DNA of 64,000 nt from Flagellimonas aequoris (GTDB lineage Bacteria > Bacteroidota > Bacteroidia > Flavobacteriales > Flavobacteriaceae). This document shows, one piece after another, positions 32,671 through 41,842 of this stretch (positions within the stretch are counted from its first letter, which is position 1; each line of letters opens with the position of its first letter). Both the position numbers and the translations under genes were made by a program. Where the stretch lies: the NCBI RefSeq assembly GCF_003584165.1, contig NZ_QXFJ01000027.1, positions 180,879-244,878 of the forward strand, read 5' to 3'. The notes under the pieces are model-generated. The model saw only the letters and a list, made by a program, of their open reading frames with translations. It made no database searches and was not told the DNA's origin.

Positions 32671-33304
32671 AGTCTTTATGAAAATCTTTCACTCCTGCTC
32701 TCACCTTAGTTCTCAAATAGTTTTGCCTTGGCACTAGAGGGCAGGAGTACTTTTTGTTATAGGCACAATAGGGATTGTATGCCTTATTGAAATCGATTAC
32801 CAAGGTATCCCCTTCAGGAATGGAAAGATCGATATAACGACCTCCCCCATAGGTTTCTTCCCCATTGGTGGCATCATTAAAAGGTAAAAACAAATACTCC
32901 TTGTATTGTTCCTGTTGGATCAGGTCAAGACTTTGGTAAATTTCCAATTGCCTTTCTTCCCCATTTAAGGTAAAATGGGCAATACCATATAAAACCTCAT
33001 TCGTTTTCCTATCCGTAGTGGTAGGCATGAAAAAAGGTTCAGCATCCGGGGTACGGACCAATTTGGCCTTCACCACATAGGTAGTGTCCGGTTCAAAATA
33101 GTCCAATCCCTCAAAATCCTTTTTATATTTATCCGGTAACGGCGATTCCTCCGGGTCTTTGAAACTGGCATCCAATTCTTCTTGAAACTTCAAAATATCA
33201 GCCACCAGGGCAGATTTTGGCGTTTCGTTGGATTCATCATGATATCTTTTTCCCTTTCCGCAAGAGAATAGGCACAAAAGACAAAACAGACCAATATATT
33301 TCAT
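32669..33304 (-). CDS. DUF1684 lipoprotein
   Basis: A 211 aa lipoprotein starting MKYIGLFCLLCLFSCGKGKR (acylated Cys at 15), hence the start at 33304 rather than 33340. The DUF1684 core is visible: FKDPEESPLPDKYKKDFEGLDYF, then GIAHFTLNGEERQLEIYQS, FLPFNDATNGEETYGGGRYIDL and DFNKAYNPYCAYN-YSCPLVP. Members are common in Bacteroidota and Actinomycetota. The function is unknown. The gene ends inside the convergent porin terminator. Confidence 0.88.
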   Translation of the reverse strand: MKYIGLFCLLCLFSCGKGKRYHDESNETPKSALVADILKFQEELDASFKDPEESPLPDKYKKDFEGLDYFEPDTTYVVKAKLVRTPDAEPFFMPTTTDRKTNEVLYGIAHFTLNGEERQLEIYQSLDLIQQEQYKEYLFLPFNDATNGEETYGGGRYIDLSIPEGDTLVIDFNKAYNPYCAYNKKYSCPLVPRQNYLRTKVRAGVKDFHKD

Positions 33305-33336
33305 CTGAATGATTTTACACAAAGGTAAGCGGAAAA

Positions 33337-34752
33337 TCAATTTTCATCGATCTCATACAGGGCATCCTTCAAATATTTGGATACCAGCTCATTAAACTCA
33401 GGCGTAATGCGGAACAAGGCCGTGCCTTCCAAAGTATATAGTTTTTCCCTGTCCTTGAACCCTTTTTTAAAGGCTTCTTCCAAATAAAACAGCGAAGTGC
33501 CAAAATCTTCATTCTTAGCGCTCAAGGAAATGGTTTTCAGATAATACTCAAAATTTTCCGGCTCCAAGATGGTCTTCAGCATGTAAAGGAAAGCTAGGGC
33601 ATCTTCATCCACTACTTCATCAGATCGGACCAAATCGATATAATCTTCCGCCAAGGCATTTACAAATCCCAGTAATCGGTGTCCCATCTCCTTTTCAAAA
33701 GGGTCAGTACCTGTCATAAACTTTTTGATTTCTCCCCTTTGATGGTTCCACCAGCCCAAGTTGTTGAAATTGTGGGTATATATATCTTCCTCCATATAAT
33801 ACTGGTAATCTTCCTTTAACATTGATTCTTTGAGAAAAGCCGAGTTTTCATTACGTTTCATACTTCTGAACTGCTTGTCCTTTCTCAACTCCTTTTGCAC
33901 CAACCGCAGGGAATCCAGATTTTTATGTGCACCGTAAATAGACATCATTTCGGTCATGTACTGTTCTGCCCAAAGAAGATCTCCAATATTCTTTAACTGG
34001 TTCAATTTGGCCAAATCCTCTTGATATGCTTTTTCCACATAGGCCGAATCTTTGGGAATCAATTTTCTGCCCATGGCATCCAAAGTGAACAGTTGCAGGC
34101 CCTTCTCCAGATAATCAAAACTTGGCCAATCGTTGCCTCCATCAAATAGCAGCATTTGATTTGGAAACTTCATTTTATCCAGCAATTTGGTATCGGTCAG
34201 CATTGAAGTATATTCATAATTGTCCTTGCCCACCATACCGATAAAATGAAAAGGGCTCTTGATATTCAACAATTCCCTATTGGCCAACGAGGCCCCAATG
34301 GAAATAGCTCCCTTTACTCCTTTGATGAAAATGGGGACCAATGTAGCAAATCTCCCTCCAGCCGAAGAACCCGCTGCGTAAACCCGACCTTGTTTTATAG
34401 GAAGCATATTGACCACCTCCTCCATGGTCTTACCTGTCAAAAGCATGTTATTGGTCAAAGAGAGGCTGTCCACCATCTTAGGTGCAGCCAGAATATACCC
34501 CTCTTTTTCTGCAGCCGGAACAAACATGGATATCGCTTGCTTTTCCTTGCCTTCCACATCGAACACCATCAGCAATGGCCATTCGGTATCCGTTCTAAAA
34601 TTTGTAGGCAAATAGAGTGAGAACGTACTCTTTGTAGAATCATTAACGGCCAAGCCTTCAATAATTTCTCCTTTTTTCAGCACCAATTTTTGGCCGATCG
34701 CTAAAGGGCCTAAAAAGATGAAAAGAATGATGGTATAGTGTAATTTTTTCAT
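33337..34752 (-). CDS. Exported alpha/beta-hydrolase-like protein with C-terminal helical region
   Basis: A 471 aa exported protein (signal MKKLHYTIILFIFLGPLAIGQ, start at 34752). Residues about 25-240 resemble an esterase/hydrolase: FSLYLPTNFRTDTEWPLLMVFDVEG, and a nucleophile elbow AAGSSAGGRFA with G-S-S-A-G. The catalytic Asp and His are not obvious, since DGGNDWPSF is present but no clear terminal His follows. Residues 240-471 are helical, TPR-like in look. The substrate is unknown and catalysis is not certain. Confidence 0.65.
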   Translation of the reverse strand: MKKLHYTIILFIFLGPLAIGQKLVLKKGEIIEGLAVNDSTKSTFSLYLPTNFRTDTEWPLLMVFDVEGKEKQAISMFVPAAEKEGYILAAPKMVDSLSLTNNMLLTGKTMEEVVNMLPIKQGRVYAAGSSAGGRFATLVPIFIKGVKGAISIGASLANRELLNIKSPFHFIGMVGKDNYEYTSMLTDTKLLDKMKFPNQMLLFDGGNDWPSFDYLEKGLQLFTLDAMGRKLIPKDSAYVEKAYQEDLAKLNQLKNIGDLLWAEQYMTEMMSIYGAHKNLDSLRLVQKELRKDKQFRSMKRNENSAFLKESMLKEDYQYYMEEDIYTHNFNNLGWWNHQRGEIKKFMTGTDPFEKEMGHRLLGFVNALAEDYIDLVRSDEVVDEDALAFLYMLKTILEPENFEYYLKTISLSAKNEDFGTSLFYLEEAFKKGFKDREKLYTLEGTALFRITPEFNELVSKYLKDALYEIDEN

Positions 34753-34812
34753 AGCAAATATTGAACAAAAACCTAGCCAAAAGCTACTTGGTCCTATCAA
34801 ATTTAAAGGAAG

Positions 34813-35265
34813 TTATTTGTTTGGCTTCCCTTTTTTAATAGGGGCATGGGCCACTACATTGGACAGAACAATGTGCGTTCGGCATTCTCCGTATACGATG
34901 AGTTCATCTATGAATTTCTCCAGGTGCGACTGGTCGCGCAACACCACTTCCATAATAATGTTCTCATTCCCTGTGATCCGATAGCAATTTACAACCTCCT
35001 GAAAAGATTTTACCTTGTCCAAAAAGGGTTTTAGTTTTCCCATAAAGGCCCTCAACATAATGATCGCCTTTAACTGATGTCCGGCCTCCACATATGAAAT
35101 ATTGGCCCTGTAGCCTTCTATGATCCCAAGATCCTCCATCTTCTTTACTCGCTCCGCAACAGCTGGCGAGGTCAACCCAACCTTGCGGCCAATATTGGCA
35201 AAAGATTCCCTTGCATTGCGTTGCAGGTGCCCAAGTATTTGCCAGTTAAGTTCATCTATCTTCAT
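34813..35265 (-). CDS. Lrp/AsnC family transcriptional regulator
   Basis: A 150 aa protein with an N-terminal winged HTH (LNWQILGHLQRNARESFANIGRKVGLTSPAVAERVKKMEDLGIIEGYRA) and a C-terminal RAM/AsnC domain (CYRITGNENIIMEVVLRD). These regulators respond to amino acids. It is divergent from the 133 aa gene at 35389 and could act on nearby genes, but no target is evident. Confidence 0.92.
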   Translation of the reverse strand: MKIDELNWQILGHLQRNARESFANIGRKVGLTSPAVAERVKKMEDLGIIEGYRANISYVEAGHQLKAIIMLRAFMGKLKPFLDKVKSFQEVVNCYRITGNENIIMEVVLRDQSHLEKFIDELIVYGECRTHIVLSNVVAHAPIKKGKPNK

Positions 35266-35388
35266 TTGGAAAGAAAATTAATCGATAAATCTTTCTTTTT
35301 AAAGCCAAACTTTATTATTGGTTTAAAAACAAAAGTAAGAATTTTTCAATCGTCCGTAATTTTATAGTACAAAATTGCTTTTGAAAAG

Positions 35389-35790
35389 ATGGAGAGAAGT
35401 TCTCTTAATACCCTGCTTGTATACCGTAAATCCTTGGCTCTACGTGATTTGAGCGAAGCGGTCGCTTCCTATTTTGCACATAATAGGGAAATGCTGTCTT
35501 TTCGTCAAATAGACAGTTTTCGTGACGATATTACCAAATCCTTGGTGACCGATGCTCTTTTGATCACTAAAGAAGTAGAACAGGCCGCATTGAGCAACTC
35601 CCATTCCGTGCGCATGAAAAGCCTTTCCTTTGTCAACGTCATGACCCGTAACATTTTGGCCTATTGCAATGGCCTTGAAAGGGACGGAGTAAAGGAAAAG
35701 GAATATTTGAACCTTCTCCGAAGAGAAATCAAGACTTTCCGCATCACTTTTAAAAAGTGGAGAAAGTCGATTTCCAACAGAAACGATTAA
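35389..35790 (+). CDS. Conserved hypothetical alpha-helical protein
   Basis: A 133 aa soluble protein predicted to be all-helical, with many charged residues and a basic C-terminus (KTFRITFKKWRKSISNRND). No motif or family is recognised. It resembles a four-helix bundle in layout. It lies alone between the Lrp regulator and the convergent icmF gene, whose stop is 7 nt away. Confidence 0.55.
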   Translation: MERSSLNTLLVYRKSLALRDLSEAVASYFAHNREMLSFRQIDSFRDDITKSLVTDALLITKEVEQAALSNSHSVRMKSLSFVNVMTRNILAYCNGLERDGVKEKEYLNLLRREIKTFRITFKKWRKSISNRND

Positions 35791-35797
35791 TTTTTCC

Positions 35798-38700
35798 CTA
35801 CATATTTCGGCGATACTGACCCCCAACCTGGAACAAGGCTTCGGTAATTTGTCCAAGTGAGCAACATTTGGCCACTTCCATCAATTTTTCAAAAATATTC
35901 CCATGGTTCATTGCAACTTCTTGTAGCTCCCCCAGTTGTTTTGCCGCATGGTCCTTTTCTCTTTTATGGAGATGCTGCAACGTTTTGATCTGATTTTGTT
36001 TTTCCTCCTCGGTTGCCCTAATCACCTCAGCCGGTAAAACCGTAGGTGAGCCCTTGGAACTCAAAAAGGTGTTCACCCCAATGATGGGATATTCCCCAGA
36101 ATGCTTCAAAGTCTCATAATGCAAACTCTCTTCTTGGATCTTGGATCGCTGGTACATGGTTTCCATGGCGCCAAGCACCCCTCCCCTTTCAGTGATTCTA
36201 TCGAATTCCATTAAAACGGCTTCTTCGACCAAATTGGTAAGCTCCTCTATAATAAAGGATCCCTGCAATGGGTTTTCATTCTTTGCCAATCCCAATTCCT
36301 TATTGATGATCAATTGGATGGCCATGGCCCTGCGTACGGATTCCTCAGTGGGCGTGGTAATGGCTTCATCGTAGGCATTGGTATGCAAAGAATTGCAATT
36401 ATCATAAATGGCGTACAATGCTTGCAGTGTGGTACGAATGTCGTTGAAGTCAATCTCTTGGGCATGTAGGCTCCTTCCCGAAGTCTGGATGTGGTACTTC
36501 AACATCTGGGCTCTTGGATCGGCCCCATATTTTTCTTTAAGGGCCTTGGACCAAATTCTTCTGGCTACCCTACCGATAACGGCATATTCAGGATCTACCC
36601 CATTGGAAAAAAAGAAAGATAGATTAGGACCAAACTTGTTGATGTCCATTCCCCTGCTCAAATAATATTCCACGTAGGTAAACCCATTGGAAAGCGTAAA
36701 GGCCAACTGGGTAATAGGGTTTGCCCCTGCTTCCGCAATATGATATCCAGAAATGGATACGGAATAAAAGTTCCTTACGTTATGATCAATAAAGTATTCC
36801 TGAACGTCACCCATCAACTTTAGGGCAAACTCAGTAGAAAAGATACAGGTGTTCTGCGCTTGGTCCTCCTTCAAAATATCCGCCTGCACCGTACCACGTA
36901 CCTGCTCCAAAGTTTCCGTCTTAATATTGTCATATACTTCCTTCGGAAGTACCTGGTCTCCTGTAACCCCTAGCAACATTAATCCCAAACCATTGTTCCC
37001 CTCGGGAAGTTGTCCAAAATATGAAGGGCGTTCCACATCTTTATAAATGGCTTTGATCTGCTTCTCCACTTCCTCCTCCAATCCATTTTCACGGATGTAT
37101 TTTTCGCAGTTTTGGTCAATGGCCGCATTCATGAAAAATGCCAACAACATGGGTGCCGGACCATTAATGGTCATACTTACCGATGTCATCGGGTCGCTCA
37201 AATCAAATCCGGAATACAATTTTTTGGCATCATCCAAACAACAAATGGAGACCCCTGCATTCCCAATCTTTCCATAGATATCAGGGCGATGATCTGGATC
37301 GTTTCCGTACAACGTCACCGAATCAAAAGCGGTGGAAAGGCGCTTTGCAGGCATATCCATACTCACATAATGGAAGCGTCTGTTCGTTCGCTCCGGGCCA
37401 CCTTCGCCTGCGAACATTCGGGTAGGGTCCTCTCCTTCCCGCTTGAACGGATACAGCCCCGCTGTATATGGGAATTCCCCTGGAACGTTTTCTTGCAAAA
37501 TCCATTGAAGAATATCGCCCCAAGCCTTGTACTTGGGCAATACCACTTTCGGAATCTGGCTATGGGAAAGAGATTCGGTATGGGTCTTGATTTTCACTTC
37601 CCTGTTACGAACTTTAAAAACATAGTATTCGGAAGCATAGCGTTCTACCTTTTCTTTCCATTTCAAGAGGGTTTCCCAATGCTGTGGCAACAATTGCATT
37701 TTCACCTTGTCGAATTCCTTGATCAACAAACCCACCAACTCTTTTGATGTTTGATTGGAAGCCAGTTTATTGATTTCCATTTCATTCAAACCAGTTTTAT
37801 CCAAAAAGATTCCTTCGGCTTTTTCGGGTTCTACATCCAATGTTGAGGCCAAGATCAGGAAAATGCCATACAGTTTTTGTGCTGTTTTGGCCTGTTCTTT
37901 TGACTTGACATCGTAAGCACGGTTATTCTCCGCTATCTCTGAAAGATATCTGGTTCGAGAAGGCGGTATCACATATATTTTTTCAGCCATTTCCCCGGAA
38001 ACCTCAAACGTTGAATCCAAAGTAGCTTCTGCTTTTTCTACCAAGGTATCCATGACCTTTCTGTACAGGTTGTTCATACCCGGATCATTGAACTGAGAGG
38101 CAATGGTACCGAAAATAGGAAGTTCATCTTCCTTGGCATGCCATAATCCATGGTTGCGGGCATATTGTTTTTTCACATCACGAAGGGCATCCAAAGCCCC
38201 TCTTTTATCAAACTTGTTGATGGCCACGATATCCGCAAAATCGAGCATGTCAATTTTCTCCAATTGGGTAGCCGCACCAAATTCTGGTGTCATCACATAT
38301 AGGGAAACATCGCTGTGTTCTAAAATCTCAGTATCGGATTGCCCGATTCCTGAAGTTTCCAAAATAATGAGATCATAATTGGCCGCCTTCAGCACTTGTA
38401 CCGCTTCGGAAACATGTTTGGAGAGGGCCAAATTGGATTGACGGGTAGCCAGGGAACGCATATAAACGCGTTCGTTATTGATGGCATTCATCCGGATGCG
38501 ATCACCCAACAAAGCACCTCCCGTTTTTCTTTTTGAGGGGTCTACGGATATGATCCCAATGTGCTTTTCCGGAAAGTCAATCAGAAAGCGACGTACCAAT
38601 TCATCCACCAAACTGGATTTTCCCGCACCTCCAGTACCCGTGATACCAAGCACAGGAACTTTTCCTTCCCTTTTCTCTATCTCAGATTGAAACTTCTCAA

Positions 38701-39250
38701 ATGCATCATGTCGGTTTTCGGCCAAGGAAATCAGCCTTGCCAGCGTATTCGGATTTCGTTGATCCAACAACGACGCCAAGCTTGTTCCTTTTGGGATAAA
38801 TAAGTCTGGGACAACCGAATCGCAACGTTGTACCAAATCATTGATCATCCCCTGAAGCCCCATTTCCCTACCATCATCTGGGGAATAAATGCGCTCGATT
38901 CCATAATCCATCAATTCCTTGATCTCATCGGGAAGAATGACTCCACCGCCGCCGCCAAAAATCTTGATATGTCCTGCACCTCTTTCCTTCAGCAAATCGA
39001 ACATATACCTAAAGTATTCATTGTGCCCCCCTTGGTAGGAAGTCATGGCGATGGCATTGGCATCTTCCTGGATGGCACAATCCACCACTTCGGCCACACT
39101 CCTATCATGCCCCAAGTGAATCACCTCAACCCCAGTAGCTTGTATGATCCTCCTCATGATATTGATGGCCGCATCATGCCCATCGAAGAGCGATGCCGCG
39201 GTCACAATCCTAATCTTGTTCTTGGGTTTATAGGCTGTTATTTGTTCCAT
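35798..39250 (-). CDS. icmF: Fused acyl-CoA mutase with MeaB-like GTPase (IcmF type)
   Basis: An 1150 aa fusion. The B12-binding domain comes first (about residues 10-140) with the base-off motif [12 protein letters not shown] MeaB-like GTPase follows: G1 [10 protein letters not shown] near 210, [17 protein letters not shown], and NKFDKRG. The mutase domain runs from about 560 to the end ([39 protein letters not shown]). This order defines IcmF, which interconverts isobutyryl-CoA and butyryl-CoA with a built-in chaperone. Tyr600 occupies a position where characterised IcmF is reported to have Phe. ATG at 39250 is preferred to TTG at 39256. Confidence 0.9.
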   Translation of the reverse strand: MEQITAYKPKNKIRIVTAASLFDGHDAAINIMRRIIQATGVEVIHLGHDRSVAEVVDCAIQEDANAIAMTSYQGGHNEYFRYMFDLLKERGAGHIKIFGGGGGVILPDEIKELMDYGIERIYSPDDGREMGLQGMINDLVQRCDSVVPDLFIPKGTSLASLLDQRNPNTLARLISLAENRHDAFEKFQSEIEKREGKVPVLGITGTGGAGKSSLVDELVRRFLIDFPEKHIGIISVDPSKRKTGGALLGDRIRMNAINNERVYMRSLATRQSNLALSKHVSEAVQVLKAANYDLIILETSGIGQSDTEILEHSDVSLYVMTPEFGAATQLEKIDMLDFADIVAINKFDKRGALDALRDVKKQYARNHGLWHAKEDELPIFGTIASQFNDPGMNNLYRKVMDTLVEKAEATLDSTFEVSGEMAEKIYVIPPSRTRYLSEIAENNRAYDVKSKEQAKTAQKLYGIFLILASTLDVEPEKAEGIFLDKTGLNEMEINKLASNQTSKELVGLLIKEFDKVKMQLLPQHWETLLKWKEKVERYASEYYVFKVRNREVKIKTHTESLSHSQIPKVVLPKYKAWGDILQWILQENVPGEFPYTAGLYPFKREGEDPTRMFAGEGGPERTNRRFHYVSMDMPAKRLSTAFDSVTLYGNDPDHRPDIYGKIGNAGVSICCLDDAKKLYSGFDLSDPMTSVSMTINGPAPMLLAFFMNAAIDQNCEKYIRENGLEEEVEKQIKAIYKDVERPSYFGQLPEGNNGLGLMLLGVTGDQVLPKEVYDNIKTETLEQVRGTVQADILKEDQAQNTCIFSTEFALKLMGDVQEYFIDHNVRNFYSVSISGYHIAEAGANPITQLAFTLSNGFTYVEYYLSRGMDINKFGPNLSFFFSNGVDPEYAVIGRVARRIWSKALKEKYGADPRAQMLKYHIQTSGRSLHAQEIDFNDIRTTLQALYAIYDNCNSLHTNAYDEAITTPTEESVRRAMAIQLIINKELGLAKNENPLQGSFIIEELTNLVEEAVLMEFDRITERGGVLGAMETMYQRSKIQEESLHYETLKHSGEYPIIGVNTFLSSKGSPTVLPAEVIRATEEEKQNQIKTLQHLHKREKDHAAKQLGELQEVAMNHGNIFEKLMEVAKCCSLGQITEALFQVGGQYRRNM

Positions 39251-39392
39251 CTGCAATAAAAGGTCTGAATTTGCCCTGCAATTTACAGAAAATGCAAATC
39301 AAAACGTATTTTGATTAGGATTTTACAAAAAATATCCGAGGTTTAGGCATCACTTTCTTAAACCTCTAATTTTATCCGATCAAACATTGGAC

Positions 39393-40241
39393 ATGAAGCT
39401 TACCATACTCATACATTGTCCCGATCAAGCGGGTATCATTCGGTCGGTGACCACCTTTATCCATCAACAAGAAGGAAACATAGTTTATCTTGACCAACAT
39501 GTGGACAAACAGGCCGGGGTGTTTTTCATGCGATTGCAAAGTGAGTTTGAAAAAGAGTTGCCTTTGGATACATTCAAAAAGGAGTTCCAAAACAAATTGG
39601 CCGATCAATTTCAAATGGAATGGGAAGTGTATCTGGATGGATACAAACCCAAAATGGCAGTGTTCGTTTCCAAGTACAACCATTGTCTATATGATTTGTT
39701 GAGCCGATACAATTCTGGGGAGCTTTCTGTGGATATTCCTTTTATTTTGAGCAACCATAAAGATTTGGAATACGTTGCAGAACAGTTCAACATTCCTTTT
39801 TTTCATGTACCCGTGACCAAACAGAACAAGGCGGAAGCCGAAGACAGGCAACTGGAACTTTTAAAGGAACACCGAGCGGATTTTATTGTGTTGGCCCGTT
39901 ATATGCAGATTGTATCACCTAAGGTCATCGATGTATATCCTCAAAAAATCATCAATATCCATCACTCGTTCCTACCTGCCTTTATGGGTGCCAAACCCTA
40001 CCATGCGGCCTTTGAACGTGGCGTAAAAATCATTGGGGCCACCAGCCATTATGTGACCGCGGACTTAGATGCAGGACCCATCATAGAACAAGATGTTGCC
40101 ACTGTTTCCCATACCCATTCCGTAAACGATTTTATTGCCAAGGGAAGGGACTTGGAACGCATTGTGCTCTCACGAGCCGTTCAGCTCCATGTGGCAAGAA
40201 AGACTATGGTCTACAATAATAAAACAGTGATTTTTTCTTGA
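39393..40241 (+). CDS. purU: Formyltetrahydrofolate deformylase
   Basis: A 282 aa enzyme. The N-terminal ACT domain (CPDQAGIIRSVTTFIHQQEGNIVYLDQHVD) is followed by the formyl-transferase domain with HHSFLPAFMGAKPYHAAFERGVKIIG and the catalytic SHYVTADLDAGPIIEQD. It hydrolyses 10-formyl-THF to formate and THF, balancing the one-carbon pool. It is divergent from icmF. The ATG at 39393 is used rather than TTG at 39387. Confidence 0.95.
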   Translation: MKLTILIHCPDQAGIIRSVTTFIHQQEGNIVYLDQHVDKQAGVFFMRLQSEFEKELPLDTFKKEFQNKLADQFQMEWEVYLDGYKPKMAVFVSKYNHCLYDLLSRYNSGELSVDIPFILSNHKDLEYVAEQFNIPFFHVPVTKQNKAEAEDRQLELLKEHRADFIVLARYMQIVSPKVIDVYPQKIINIHHSFLPAFMGAKPYHAAFERGVKIIGATSHYVTADLDAGPIIEQDVATVSHTHSVNDFIAKGRDLERIVLSRAVQLHVARKTMVYNNKTVIFS

Positions 40242-40297
40242 TTATGGATGGGGCAAGGACCAAATCTTATTTCTCCTTCAATGTTTCAAAAAAAACA

Positions 40298-40305
40298 TAT
40301 CTTTG
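40298..40305 (+). promoter_or_regulatory. Candidate -7 element (TATCTTTG) for the sugar transporter
   Basis: Exact TAnnTTTG match about 95 nt upstream of the ATG at 40400. No -33 TTG at the expected distance. Confidence 0.4.
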
Positions 40306-40399
40306 ATTTTATCAGCGCTTATATTTTACTTTCCTTAAAAAGTATTAAAAGCAGTCTCATAGCTGCATTAATTGTTGTTGATCCAATATAAAAATCACA

Positions 40400-41752
40400 A
40401 TGTTTCAAAAGCGTCGATTAAGTTTTTGGCAAATATGGAACCTCAGTTTTGGTTTCTTGGGCATTCAAATGGGTTTTGCCCTTCAAAATGCCAATGCAAG
40501 TAAAATTCTACTGATTTTTGGGGCCGATGTCCATGATCTTGGTTGGTTCTGGATTGTGGCACCCCTCACCGGACTTATTGTACAACCCATTGTGGGTCAT
40601 TACAGTGACAGGACCTGGAACCGTTTGGGACGAAGACGACCTTATTTCCTTACCGGTGCCCTTTTAGCATCTTTAGGGCTTGTTTTGATGCCCAATGCAG
40701 ATATGTTTACCGCCTTTATGCCCGCTCTTTGGGTGGGTGCCGGAATGCTCATGGTCATGGATGCATCCTTTAACGTGGCCATGGAACCCTTTAGGGCCTT
40801 GATCGCGGATATTCTACCCGCGGACCAACGCACCTTGGGTTATGGTCTACAGACCGTACTCATCGGGATTGGGGCCGTTGTGGGTTCATGGCTTCCTTAT
40901 GTGTTGACCAATTGGGTCGGACTGGACAATACCGCAGGAGCTGGGGAAGTACCTTTCAACCTTTTACTATCATTTATCATAGGTGCCGTGGTGCTCATTA
41001 CCAGCGTATTGGTGACGGTGTTCACCACCAAAGAGTACACCCCTGAAGAAATGGCCCAGTTACTTCAATCGGAAGGGCCAGGCACCATTGACGAAGCTCC
41101 GGGAAAACTAAGTGATATTTTTACGGATTTCAGGAAAATGCCCCGTACCATGCGGCAATTAAGCTGGGTGCAGTTTTTTTCCTGGTTTGGGCTTTTTGGA
41201 CTATGGGTCTTTGCACTTCCTGCCATTGCTCAACATATTTATGGTCTGGACCCCAACGACAACCAGAGTACAGCATTTCAAAATGCCGGGGACTGGTTGG
41301 GCATCCTCTTTGGAATCTACAATGGAATTTCTGCCATTTTTGCCTTCTTCCTGCCTGCCATCGCCAAAAAAGTGGGGCGGAAGAAAACACATGCCATTTC
41401 TCTTATTATTGGAGCACTCGGATTTTTGTCCATTTATATTATGCCCGATGAAAATTGGCTCATCCTATCCATGGTAGGTATCGGGGTGGCCTGGGCCAGT
41501 ATTCTCGCCATGCCCTATGCCATTCTCGCGGGATCCATTCCACCCCAAAAAATGGGTGTTTATATGGGTATCTTCAATTTTTTCATTGTGATTCCACAGA
41601 TTGTCAATGCATTGATCGGAGGTCCCATGGTGAGACATCTATATAATGAACAACCCATTTATGCGCTGATGACGAGCGGGATTTCCTTTCTGGTAGCTGC
41701 TTTGTTAGTCTCACGGGTGGATGACAAGGATGACCAAATCGTATCCATTTAA
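40400..41752 (+). CDS. MFS transporter, SLC45/maltose type
   Basis: A 450 aa, 12-helix MFS protein. The N-terminal GFLGIQMGFALQNANASKILLIFGAD and the loop 2-3 signature GHYSDRTWNRLGRRRPYFL are those of the SLC45-like sugar symporters of Bacteroidota. The second half has the matching KKVGRKKTHAIS loop. It is next to a GH13 alpha-amylase family gene, so uptake of maltose or maltodextrin products is likely. The two genes are separated by 90 nt. Confidence 0.88.
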   Translation: MFQKRRLSFWQIWNLSFGFLGIQMGFALQNANASKILLIFGADVHDLGWFWIVAPLTGLIVQPIVGHYSDRTWNRLGRRRPYFLTGALLASLGLVLMPNADMFTAFMPALWVGAGMLMVMDASFNVAMEPFRALIADILPADQRTLGYGLQTVLIGIGAVVGSWLPYVLTNWVGLDNTAGAGEVPFNLLLSFIIGAVVLITSVLVTVFTTKEYTPEEMAQLLQSEGPGTIDEAPGKLSDIFTDFRKMPRTMRQLSWVQFFSWFGLFGLWVFALPAIAQHIYGLDPNDNQSTAFQNAGDWLGILFGIYNGISAIFAFFLPAIAKKVGRKKTHAISLIIGALGFLSIYIMPDENWLILSMVGIGVAWASILAMPYAILAGSIPPQKMGVYMGIFNFFIVIPQIVNALIGGPMVRHLYNEQPIYALMTSGISFLVAALLVSRVDDKDDQIVSI

Positions 41753-41842
41753 CGGAAACATCGACTCTACTTTTTACTTATAATCCAAAGAAAACCATTC
41801 CATTTTTCAACTTTGAAAATGGTCCAAAAAAAATCAACATAG

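Noticed and set aside
37112..37747. 211-codon plus-strand frame opposite icmF
   Set aside because: It is an antisense shadow of a gene with strong domain evidence. Its composition (Cys, His and Trp scattered, no domain) is not protein-like.
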